DNA of 64,000 nt from Ophiodon elongatus (lineage: Eukaryota > Chordata > Actinopteri > Perciformes > Hexagrammidae): assembly GCA_016806645.1 (NCBI GenBank), contig JACSYO010002134.1, forward strand, positions 1,345,988 to 1,409,987, in the 5' to 3' direction. Shown in pieces: positions 23,296 to 34,086 of the stretch (its first letter is position 1; every line of letters starts with the position of its first letter). The notes under the pieces are model-generated. The model was given only the letters and a program-made list of their open reading frames with translations. It ran no database searches and was not told the origin of the DNA. Made by a program: the position numbers and the translations under genes.

Positions 23296-23410
23296 ACAAC
23301 GTCTGACGGCTTCCTCCTTGCATTAGAAAATCACATCAGCTTTGTTTTGTCTGCATTCAACACAAGCTTGAGCCAAGTGAGCTGAGACTGTAAAATATTA
23401 AAAGCATACC
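23296..23410 (-). pseudogene. LINE reverse transcriptase remnant
   Basis: The minus strand reads FNILQSQLTWLKLVLNADK then TKLM, stop, FSNARRK. LKLVLNADKTK.M.FSNARRK is the pattern of fish non-LTR retrotransposon reverse transcriptases just after the catalytic region. An in-frame TGA interrupts it and no catalytic YADD box is present, so this is a short dead fragment. The exact LINE clade cannot be named. Confidence 0.7.
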
Positions 23411-23529
23411 GCTGTTCATGAAGTGCATCCGAGAGTAAAGGAGGGGAATAATGATTATTTTGTCTGTGCTCCTCGAAGCGTTGACATTTTGCAAAAATTA
23501 ACTGGCATGTCATTTTTCAATTCTTTGAG

Positions 23530-23645
23530 TACCACAAATTCCACTTTCCTCCATTGTATTGTATTGGGATGGAGGCAGACATCTCAAAACCTGGAAAAAT
23601 AAACCCCAAAACTATCTGTGCAGCGAGATGCCAGCAAAACTAAGA
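23530..23645. repeat. teleost dispersed repeat fragment
   Basis: The stretch around TCCATTGTATTGTATTGGGA and the following ATCTCAAAACCTGG resembles a common fish repeat I recognise. It adjoins the LINE remnant at 23296-23410 but need not belong to it. Confidence 0.45.
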
Positions 23646-23649
23646 GGGC

Positions 23650-25935
23650 CAATATGTATTTAGGTAATTGTAGCAATGGGATATCGCATATCTGTCTGCA
23701 GATGTCAGTCTGCAGGTCAGATCTGCCAGATCTGTTTTTCACAGGATTCAGTTTGTGTCAGGTCACCGTGATCCGCTCTGTTTCGGTTACTTTGACATTT
23801 TCTGCGTGTTTTAAGGTGTTTTTTTCTCTCAGCACGTCACATTCCATCTGCATGTAAGTTCAGAAGAGACCAAACATGCAGGAGCTGTAGCAGAAGGTTA
23901 GTAAGGGTCACTGCTGTTCTTACACAACATGGAGTTCAGTGACCCTGTGTATTTGTGCTGATGTGCTTGCAGGGAAAACATAACGTACAAGACAGAGAAT
24001 AACACTCTCGCGCTGGGGAAATCCTTGATGAGAAACAATCTCATGGGAGGATGTTTTCTCTGAACTAATCAGAAGTGAGCAGTTTGTGTTTGGGGAATTT
24101 GTTGGAGGCCTCAAGGAGAACGTTTTGTTTCCCAATTTTGCACAAACTCTGTTGTGACACAAACTGTCTTGGAAAAACTATTTCCAGTTCTGTACACCGA
24201 AAGCATTTGACCACTTAATCCTTGCATATGGATTTGATCAAATCCTGAAAGCAATCCTTCAGGATGAATCATGTGCGTTACCCCTTAAACTGTGCTCTGA
24301 GCCTGACAGTGTGATGGCTTTGAGAGAATAAAAGTGGAGCAAATGTACATCTGAAGTTGCCTGCTGGCAATGGAGAGAACACTCAGTCCTCAGCCTTTTG
24401 GAACTCGTAACCCCTATAAATATCCAAGATTTCACAAAAAAAAGCACAGATTTGAAAAACAGTTCAGCATAATATTATTTGTTTCCCTAAAACTGATCAT
24501 TTTCCCAGTTGAAATGTCCAACTTCTGACCTCCAAGCATTCCAGGTGAACCACGCAGAACGTAAACTATAACAAACTGTTGTTTCTTTGGCAAGTGGACA
24601 CACAACTGAACTCTCAGCAGAGCAGCCTCCACATTTTGAGAAGATAACTTTCAGAGACTGTTTACCATAACCTGCAACCTAATAGGATGGCGACATATTT
24701 TGACATCAGTTTACATGCAGAACAGGTTTTACTGTATGATAGTATGTAGTATTTCAATTGAATACTGGCAAATATACTTAAGTTGATGGTTGACCATTAA
24801 TGTGCCTATAAATCTATAAACTAGTAAACACGTGTGGAAACAAGCTGTTCGATGTCTTCATCTCTTTCTATGTATATATATATATATATACATATTTAGA
24901 GTAATTTCAGTGTCACTTCGTCAAAAAGTTCCAACTAACCCAAACAAATCCAGACAAACACAACTAACACAACGCACGTAGCTGATCCAAAACAATCTTC
25001 CCGTTCATTTATGGTGTCTCTACTTCCTCAATTGACCCTTCACTAATCTTCATGATATCTCCTTCCAACATACTTCCAATGAGTATCACTAAAACACAAC
25101 ATTTAACCATGACAGGTTCGAAATCCACAAAACCAGCCTGAAAATCAAAGAAAATCTTCTTTATTTTCACGGCGAGAAAGTCCTGTTTGTTTTTTAGGAA
25201 CATGCTGCAGACGTAGTACATGTTTGATGTTAAGCTGAAAGGTCAACACTTGTTTGGCCTCACTCACACACTAAAAATGCCCTCCCTTAAACAAGGAAAC
25301 AAACATAGATATACAAGCATGCACGCAGCTGAAAAGCATATACAAAGTTATATACACGCACACTTTAAGCAGTGGGTTTGTGTTTTTCCTCCCACGCTCC
25401 CAGGGTCCAATTTCCAGGGTTTACAGTAAAGGATGTTATGACACACAGGGTCATTGGGTAAGCAGTGTGAGGGCGGGACGGGGGATGTAAAATCATTGAC
25501 GAGTGGCCCATAGTCTGAGTCACTGCTCGGCAGCACCTGACTCCGGCTGTTGATACCATCAGCTGTAAACTGGGCCAGATAAGGTCCATTTCCACTCATT
25601 TCTCTCAGAGTGTGTCATTGGCACTCCTGAGCCAGGCATGTCTGTTCCTATTGTGTGTGTAAACCACCTGCTGGCTGTAAATGCCTCAGTTATCAACATA
25701 AAGCGGAGCATTGACGTCCTCTGACGTGATTTCACATAACCAGCATGAATCACAAAGATAGTAGAAGAAGGGGGAGGTCGGTCGACTGGTTCATTATTTA
25801 CTCGTTGAAAAACATAACTCGGATGGTTTCGCGTCAGGGCACGATCTTGTTGTGTTGCCATGGCAATCTGTCACTCATTATAAGGCAGTGCATGTCACAG
25901 CACTTCCAGTTGCTTCACTCTGCACACACACCAGC

Positions 25936-25990
<55 letters not shown>

Positions 25991-26450
25991 GCACACACAC
26001 ACACGCACACACGCGCACACACACATTTTCACATCACTGATGAATGTTTGGACGTCGGTTCTTCCTGCGACAGGACTTGAAACATCCCTTCGCACTCAGC
26101 TCGCCACACAAACAGACACAACGATAAGGCCCCACGTTTGTTTAGCTTTCTTTTTCCTTCTAAACCCCCAGTGACTTCCTGTTATACCCGAATTATAGGC
26201 TACTTGTAGTTTACAGACCTCGTTCGGATTTATCCATATGTGTTTGTAAATATATATTTATGTAGAAATGTGCGTGTACCTGCATCCTTTGTTCTTTTTA
26301 TGTCTGCCTGTGAAACACTTTGCTCCTCGTTTTAAAATGTTTTATATAAATACGCTTTATTATTATCAACCACGCAAGATATGTCTTTAGATGAAATCTG
26401 AGACTAACAGCCAACAATTGAGCCTTAAGTATTACAAGTACAAAACGTGG
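23650..26450. other. intergenic DNA, no gene seen
   Basis: No supportable exon. It contains a TA tract near 24875-24895 and a CA tract at 25939-26024. The rest looks like unique intergenic sequence. Confidence 0.6.
25939..26024. repeat. CA microsatellite
   Basis: CA repeat with CG interruptions near its right end. Confidence 0.97.
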
Positions 26451-26459
26451 TGTTTGTTG

Positions 26460-26760
26460 TCAAATCTAAGAGCCAATCAGCTCTCTGACGTGGCGACAGC
26501 CAGGCGTTTCCCAGCATGCACTGGGCCATGCAGCCGGTGGAGAGCTACTGCGGCGCCTGTTCTCTAAAAACTGCGGCCGCCTCGCTCCCGTGAGGTTATC
26601 GTTGACCACGTGGTCATGACGTCAGAGCTAGTCGGGAGGAAGTCGGACACAAATCTAACCGGCATGCATTGCACGCCGGTCGCCGGTGATCGATTCTGCG
26701 CAGGACTGGCTCATCTCGAACGAGCCTAATGACCCAATGAGCCAGTGAGCCAACTGCAGC
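26460..26760. promoter_or_regulatory. CpG-rich island with CCAAT, ZNF143-like, E-box and CRE motifs
   Basis: A GC/CpG-rich block sits in AT-rich intergenic DNA. From left to right it has CCAAT in GAGCCAATCAG (about 26470), TTCCCAGCATGCACTGG (about 26508; like the ZNF143/Staf site), a NotI-type GCGGCCGC near 26575, the perfect 12-bp palindrome GACCACGTGGTC (26604-26615) and a perfect CRE TGACGTCA (26617-26624). It ends with a 10-bp perfect inverted repeat (26705-26714 with 26737-26746). It could be an orphan promoter or enhancer, or a fossil mobile element that carried its own promoter. No transcript can be assigned. Confidence 0.45.
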
Positions 26761-27531
26761 CATGATTAATAGAATTGTTTGCACCTGTGCTTTTCCAGCT
26801 TTTAATGTCAAACTGACCGCTGTGAAAAAGGCCAGCTGGCTTACTTTAATGGAAATATCCTTCAGTGCTGAAACGGAGAGTCTTGAACTCTGGACTCTTT
26901 ACAAACTTGTGTTGCTTTGTTTAAACTTCTAAAACCTAAATTTCAAGTGTAGTAGAAGCATGAAAATGACACTATAAATGCGAAATCTGGGAGAAATTTG
27001 CGTAATATGTTGTTTATCAGGCCAGCAAATGTCCGCTGCTCTGTTGGATACACTTGATGGCATTACTTTCACTTCCTCTGGGATTTATTATGTTATTATT
27101 CTTATTTATTTGACAAATGTGTCATATTTTGTAGACTATGTAGTGGAAATTTGTCTCTACTAAAAAAATATTTTCAAAGCTTTTGCATTTCTGCATGAAT
27201 TGTTTTTTTTAATGTTCCGTGTAGTGTGTAATAATTGTTTAATTTATTAAGAACTATATACATAAAGGATAATATTGGTATTAGTATATTACTAAATGAT
27301 GAATTGAAGATTTATTGATAATAGAAAAATTAACCTTACATACAGCCTTCACATGTACCGTATTAAAGGAGGCTAAATGTTTTTTTTTATACTCGACACC
27401 TATCAGACATTGAACCAAAAAAACAAAACACATTCTTACAACACAACTTATCGAGCCCTGACTATCAGAAATGGGAGGTTGTCACACTCGTGTTCTATGT
27501 TATCTGCACATATCGTACAGTATATGTTCTC

Positions 27532-27562
<31 letters not shown>

Positions 27563-27844
27563 GCGCATGCGCGCATGCACGTGCGCACACACACACACAC
27601 ACGCAAACTCAGTTGTCATGTTTTTCTGGTAGCAATGTGTTCATAACACCAGCATGAGGCTCCTTGTGAATAACAGGCTGACATTGACCCCGATCTCATT
27701 GGCTCCAAACTTCTCACATCAACTACCCTGTTTTTCAACTGTTACGCAACATTACAACTGAGTTTGATGGCCTCTCCGTATGCACTGTACATGTGTGTGT
27801 GTTGGTGAAAAAGAGCACAGGAAGAGCTCTTTTTACTCCAGGGG

Positions 27845-30130
27845 ACACGTCCCCGCTGGCTTTATTTTTATAATCATGATACGTCCATATCATCGCAGTG
27901 CAAACACTTAGTATAAAATATCGTCTTTAACAAAATTTACATTCACATAAAACATCTCAATAAATACATCTTCAACAAAAGAACTTGACAAATATCGGAT
28001 CATTCATAATATATCTCTGAAAAAGACTCTACAATGTACAATAATAGCAAGTAGTACCTACATATAACAATTGAAACCCGTATCATACAGTATGAAAATA
28101 TCCAATTTACAGGAAAAAATATTGTACATAACTCCTTTCCATCAACTTTCCATAAACTGTTTAAAGCAAGTGTATAAAAATCCTTATTTTTAATCTCTTA
28201 GAAACTCAAAGTAAGCATCCAAGCTACTATATAGACTTTAAATCTATTTTGAATATGAAGTACAACTACATTATTTCAGTCCAAATAAATCTCTCCACAT
28301 TTGCCGTCATTGAGTTACAAAACTGTTAAAGAACAGCTCAAACAGTAAAAATATAGGCATTCAACAAAAGGAAATTCACAATAACCGTAGCCACACATTC
28401 AGTTGTGCTACAGCTCAACACCAAAAAGTTTGATATGTTTATGAAAATAGGTTGGCACATTTGAAAACCTGCTACCTGTTGACTACAGCAGGAGCGGGGA
28501 GGAGGAGGAGGGACCCCCGGCCTGATGTCAAACCGTCCTGAAAAAGTCCTCGAAAAGGTTCACACGCCAAGCTCATGAAGAAGACACGGGTCAAAAAAGC
28601 ACCTTACATTCAAGAGGACCGCTACCGTTAGCGCATGCATGAGGACTACATTAAAATAGAGTCGCTGTGTGTCCGCTGCTCAGTCTGTATGAATGTTTCA
28701 TCAAAGCATGCATGTAAGAGCCACAGGCTTGCAGGCAGTGCATGCTCGAACAGATTAGAGGAGAGTTAATGGCTGTGGTAAGCCGTACTTTGAGTAGCAT
28801 GCTATACCATAAAATAAATCATCTGATTTTTGTGTGAGGAAGCCAGACACGGAGGTTTGGGTGTCTCCTCATAAACAGCAGTTTTCTTCTCCAGACCGAA
28901 GCAGCTTTTAGTTCATAAAAATAGTAGAACAGAATATCTCAACAATAGAAAATATTTCTTAATAAACAAGCACGCAGAAAAAAAAAAAAAAAAAAGGTTT
29001 TCTTTTTTTAAATAGAATTCCACGAGGAAGGAATCACACTCGTACGATTACAGAAAATAAGTTTTTCTAAGTCATGCTTCAACTCCACGGAGATATAGAC
29101 TGGTGTGGCTAGCTATGCACACTCTAGTGGCTACATACACTATCAGGTCAAAATAGGGTCCAGCTGGTTACATGCAAGGGGCTGAGATAGAAGACGAACT
29201 GCTTTATTGCTACACTTTGACGAGGAAGAATCTGGAAGTCAAGCATCACAGGGAAACAGACGGCAAACAAGACTGAAATGCAGCAGTGGCATCATGCACT
29301 TAAAGACACTGAGCGGCTCGGCTCAGGGATTCAAGAGATAACCTCATGTGCCGTTGGAGGGTTAAAGTGAAGGGGCATAAACGTCCAAGTAATGATTGAA
29401 GGCAATGCCCTGTCATATTTTGGCAAGTTTATACCGTTAACTGCCAGTTACAATTATACATTTGGCTTCATCCACTGTAAAAACATATATCTCTTGGACA
29501 ACAATGCCCCTGTAAGTTAATTCATCTGAATTGGTGTCCAATAAATCAATAAAGAGTCTAAAAGGCAACAAAAAAATGATGGCAAGAAACTCATTGTGAG
29601 GAGTGGTCGCTAAGGCAACAGCACTGATTTGGTTTTACACTGAGAGAAAAGGGTCAGCTAAAGTTGTTAAAGGAATTTCTGGATGTGGTTGGTGCGTGCT
29701 ACACTATCAATTGTGCAATTGTTTTTATATTGATGCTGATTTAGTTATTTGTAGTTGTGGAAACAGTTTTGGGAGTCGCCTTGGCCTTTGATTGGTTACA
29801 GAGCAACGTGGCTGAAGCATCCTGTATCCTGTTCACGACACCCTGCGGTGTGAAACAACAAACAGGGCTCCGGTGTGGAGAGAGAGTCCGATTGAGGGCC
29901 CCCTCAGACTCCAGTCCAAAACGTAGTCCAGGCCCGAGTCCAGGTCTCCCGTCGGATGATCAGTGTCTCAGCTGCCTCCCACAGACAGTAGAAGAAGAGT
30001 GGAGGTCGGCTCTACTTTTTTCCTTTTGTAATAAACTTTCTGCTACTGCTGTCTTGTTGCCATCCACGCCATTTCCCCACCTCCACTCTCAATTTCTCGT
30101 TTTCCACAATCACCATGGAGACAGCATCCG
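27845..30130 (-). other. adcy1: adcy1 3' UTR (probable)
   Basis: No coding potential. The sequence is AT-rich and unusually free of microsatellites compared with the rest of the window, which fits purifying selection on a UTR. The right limit is the adcy1 stop and the left limit is set by AATAAA at 27866-27861. A + strand ORF at 29757-30230 is the antisense shadow of the last exon. Confidence 0.5.
27861..27866 (-). promoter_or_regulatory. adcy1: candidate polyA signal of adcy1
   Basis: Minus-strand AATAAA lies about 2.27 kb past the adcy1 stop, at the end of a long AT-rich stretch. A nearer alternative is at 29218-29213. Distal use would fit a long neuronal-type UTR. Confidence 0.45.
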
Positions 30131-30460
30131 TCACACCGTTGCCATGGGGACAGTGGGCAGGTACCTGGTGATGCTGGTGGAGGTGGTTGGTTTGGCCATG
30201 CTAGGGCTCGGGGTCCTGCTGGTAGCATAGGTGGTCACGGTGGGGGCGGGGCTTAGCCTGGTGCACACGCTGCCCTGGGTGAACGTGATGGACCGGCGCG
30301 CGGCGTTGCCGGACTGGTGCTGGATTTGAGACAGCCTGCTGCCTTGCCTGCGCCCCTCCAGGAAGTATGTAAGCATCTGACCTTTGCCCTTCACGCTGAC
30401 CTGGCCTCGGCAGACAAAGTCGTAGTAGTCTGTGATGAGACGATGGACGTCTTCTGTCAC
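30131..30460 (-). CDS. adcy1: adcy1 terminal coding exon (end of C2a and Ser/Thr-rich tail)
   Basis: The exon has 109 codons plus TGA, with acceptor TTTCTTCTTCAG. It first encodes VTEDVHRLITDYYDFVCRG and VSVKGKGQMLTYFLEGR, which match ADCY1 closely. A 65-70 residue tail rich in Ser, Thr and Pro follows (for example RTPSPSMAKPTTSTSITRYL). The tail differs from the mammalian ADCY1 tail as I know it. Confidence 0.95.
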   Translation of the reverse strand: MTEDVHRLITDYYDFVCRGQVSVKGKGQMLTYFLEGRRQGSRLSQIQHQSGNAARRSITFTQGSVCTRLSPAPTVTTYATSRTPSPSMAKPTTSTSITRYLPTVPMATV

Positions 30461-33400
30461 CTGAAGAAGAAACATGGAGGGACGAGGTTTCTCAGTGTTT
30501 CTCATGATGTTTTACAGATGTCAGTTATTCTTATTAGGAGACTCAAATAAGCTGCATTGATTTCATTTAAAATAATGTACAGCAGGACTTGAAATTGTCA
30601 TACAGCCTACCATATTCATTTTCTTTCTGAGAGTAAGATAAGACATGTCTGTATGCTAAATATAAAGCTACAGCCATGAGACGTTAGCTTAGCATAAAGA
30701 CTGGAAACAGCGGGAAACAGCTAGCATGGCTCCGTCCAATGTATCATGTTTGTACATACACAGAAATCCATAAAACCACAATTTTTTTTCTTTTTCTGTT
30801 TGGATGTTTTTTTTCCGTTTTCATGCTGTCCTTTTGAGTAGGTCTCCTTTGAAACAGATTCTAATCTCGATGAAACTTTTTCCTGCAGGAAATAAAGAAG
30901 ACTGCAGTGGACTGCTGTAGTGTACCTGTATCTTTCCTTGTACTCCAGTGCTGTCCATCCTGCTGGCTACGTTCACTGTGTTTCCCCAGATGTCATACTG
31001 AGGTCTTCTGGCTCCAATCACTCCTGCCACGACTGGTCCCACATTGATACCTGGAGACATGAACAAAAATGAGTTTAAAAAAAAAAAAACACTTTTAGGA
31101 TACCTTTACTCTCAGGAAGGTCTTCTAGTGTGTACAGTTAAAATGGCATGACATTTGAAAACTCTTTTCAAAGCTTTGTTTTGAAACCACAACAAAAAAA
31201 AATACGACTGTTCCAAGCTCCAAGTGAGATCACAGTAAACTCATCTAATTTGTTTTTAATCATCCAAAATCTTTTTGGGGGTTATTTTGTCCTTAAAAAC
31301 AGAAAATATTGAGCCATGTGTTGCTCCTTCAAAGCTTAGCGTGAGGAGCAAATGCAGCTTTCAGTGACACCTTTACCTGTTCGCTCTAGAAACTTGCTCA
31401 ATTTGATACAAAGTAACACCAAGGCAAGAATCACGTCAATCACATCAAATGGCATCCCTGTAACGACATGTCATTGGGAATCAATGGTATTGCTTCATCC
31501 TTACAGCCACAGCTCTACAAGTTTCGGAGGTTGGACAGCAGAATGGCACATGCAGACAAAGTGAAACTAGGCCAAACTTTGCTTTTCTGCACTTACTGGA
31601 AATCCAGCGTTACGCAGATTATCAAAAGTTGCGTTTCTGCAACTGGGGTTCAGCCGAGAACACAAACACATGCAATTTTTGCACATGGAGCCCCACAGTC
31701 TACAGACAGGATGGCACTGTGTACACCAGGCTGCACTGGGATTAAAGAAGGGCTCCTGTTGCAGGCTCCTCACAGGATACCCAACACAATGGAACCCAGA
31801 ACTTCAGGTCTCGCTGTGACGAGCTTCCTGGAGGGAACGCTCTTCCAGTGATGCATTTCCTCTCAAACTTACCGGCACTGAGCGTCAGTGGTGTCCAGTG
31901 CAACAGGTCAAAAGCTCCGACGCCAATCTTTACATAGCCCAGTGTGTGCGTGCGTGTGTGCATGTGTGCATGTGTGTGTCTTTCACTCGCCTACTCTCAG
32001 GACAAAGTCGTTGTAAGACTGGTAGTTGATGGCATCTAGGACGTCAAACATATCGATGGCAAAATCTGCCACTGTGCATAAATGTGAGGTGATAGACTTC
32101 ACCTGTGAATCAGAAAAACACACAAATATCAGGAAAACACAGATCAATGCACAAACGAGCATGCTTACATCCAAGTTAGGAAGTCATATTACCCTTCAGT
32201 TCTGTTTCCCTGATGCGATTTTACACATTATCATCTACGACAAAAGTACACACTAGGGTATTTCCCCAAAGTCAAACCACCTTTGTGACTGACTGTTAAG
32301 TTTGAGTGAAGTTTTGCAGGAGTTGCAGAAAGGGCTCTTTTGTTTGTCAGCTTTGCAGGATTTAAATAACCTTTATGAATATGCTGAGCTATAGAGGCCG
32401 TTAATCCCTCGCAGAGGATTTGTTGAGTGAAACGTGACAGCGTTCTAAATATCAACGCCCGGAAAATAGCTACCTGCAAATATTAGGCCTCTCAAAACTG
32501 CCGTGTGCATTCTGAACGATTTCAAAACGTGCTAATACCCTGCAAACACACACAGGATCAAATATAGCTGCTGCATGTGTACCTTGGAGGCAGTTGTAGG
32601 AACCAGCCCTACTGCAGCCATGTATGTACTCCCAATAGTCTTGATTTTCTCAATTTCCCTGTAGCACTCTTTGTCCATCAGCTGGAGGGGTGAAAAAAAA
32701 GGAGAAAGGGGATAAAAACAGGAGGAAAGCATTACTACTATTACACATTTCAAATCAATTTGGAGTAAATTGTCAGTTTAATTTCCTATATATTATAGGT
32801 TGTGTTTGGCCAACAAATCCAAATGCAATTTAAAACAGACTATTTTTGCGTGTTTGAGTAAATTGATGCTTTGTGTTGTTGATGATAGATTCAAGCAGGC
32901 CAAAAGTCATCTGTAAGTAATTCCTTATTTTGAAGAACTTTCCCAACTGCAACCATTGCTTATTATATTGCATCAATAAACACAGTGTCTTTTAAAGCCA
33001 AGGCCACAATGTCATCTTTGAAAATGACATTATGGACGTCATATTGCACCAGAGCTTCCCCCCAAATTCTCCAAAGGCAAAACAAGCAGACATGAAAACT
33101 GCGGGGAAAAATATATATATGAAAACTGCAGATTTACGATGCAGCAAAGATTTTACTCACCTCATCAAAGTCAGCGATGATCTCATTGAGCAGCCTGAGG
33201 CACTCGACGCCCATGTTGTTCCCGTCCAGCTCAATGTAGAAGTCGTTGAAGTTGGCGATGGAGGCGAACAGCACTCCAACCTGAGCGTAGGACTGGTAGT
33301 ACAGGTCCTGGAGGGCCGAGAAGTTAAGTCAAAACTGGTCTGACCAAGCTGGGCTGCACTACTGTGGGAATCACAAGGCATTAAAGGGTCTGATACATTT

Positions 33401-34040
33401 TTTTGGGTCAAGTTCCGAGGTATCTGACTTTGAAATTTCTGCCTTCATGCCAGAACATTAGCGATGAAGAGTCCCTATCGGCGACTGTGGTCAGTGGTAG
33501 AGCAGGGTCGTCCTTCAATCAAACGATCGGTGGTTCGATCCCCGGCTCCGCTAGTCCATGTCGATGTGTCCTTGGGCAAGACACTTAACCCCGATTTTCC
33601 CCTGCAGGCTGTTCCTGCGGTGTATGAATGTTAGCTAGTCCAGATGAGCAGGTGGCACCTTGCATGGTATCTCCTCCCATCATATTATTTTGTCCATGTG
33701 AGAACCTATACTCCTTATTGCACACTATTGACTCCTGCTGAATATCTCCAAGTGACATTTAATTTACTTTCACTAATGGAAACTAGATGGACCAGAACAT
33801 TATACCTTGCCTTTAGAGGCAGTCTTTCCCATTATAATTTCTCTTTAGGCCTATTAATAATGTAATATAGCTTCCATTAGTTCAATTACCAGGCGCGACA
33901 GCAACTTGATATTGTTTTCAACTTGTGAGTCTGTGTGTGTGTGTGTATCATCATGCCAAAATGTGGTCCTGGAGACACCCACTGTAGCAGGAAGTACCAC
34001 AGAAGATGTTTTGAGTACTTAACCACCTGTTTATATTTCG

Positions 34041-34086
<46 letters not shown>

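Noticed and set aside
26460..26760. First exon of a protein-coding gene at the CpG island
   Set aside because: No start codon frame with a plausible donor or recognisable protein on either strand.
29757..30230. 157-codon + strand frame opposite the last adcy1 exon
   Set aside because: Antisense shadow of the adcy1 terminal exon and UTR.
30821..31066. Start codon just upstream of GINVGP in window exon 16
   Set aside because: The ATG lies in the intron before the CAG acceptor. The exon starts at 31050.
33495..33560. Possible tRNA gene because of good A and B boxes
   Set aside because: No acceptor stem closes the cloverleaf and the body matches a SINE-like repeat, so it is a tRNA-derived head, not a tRNA gene.
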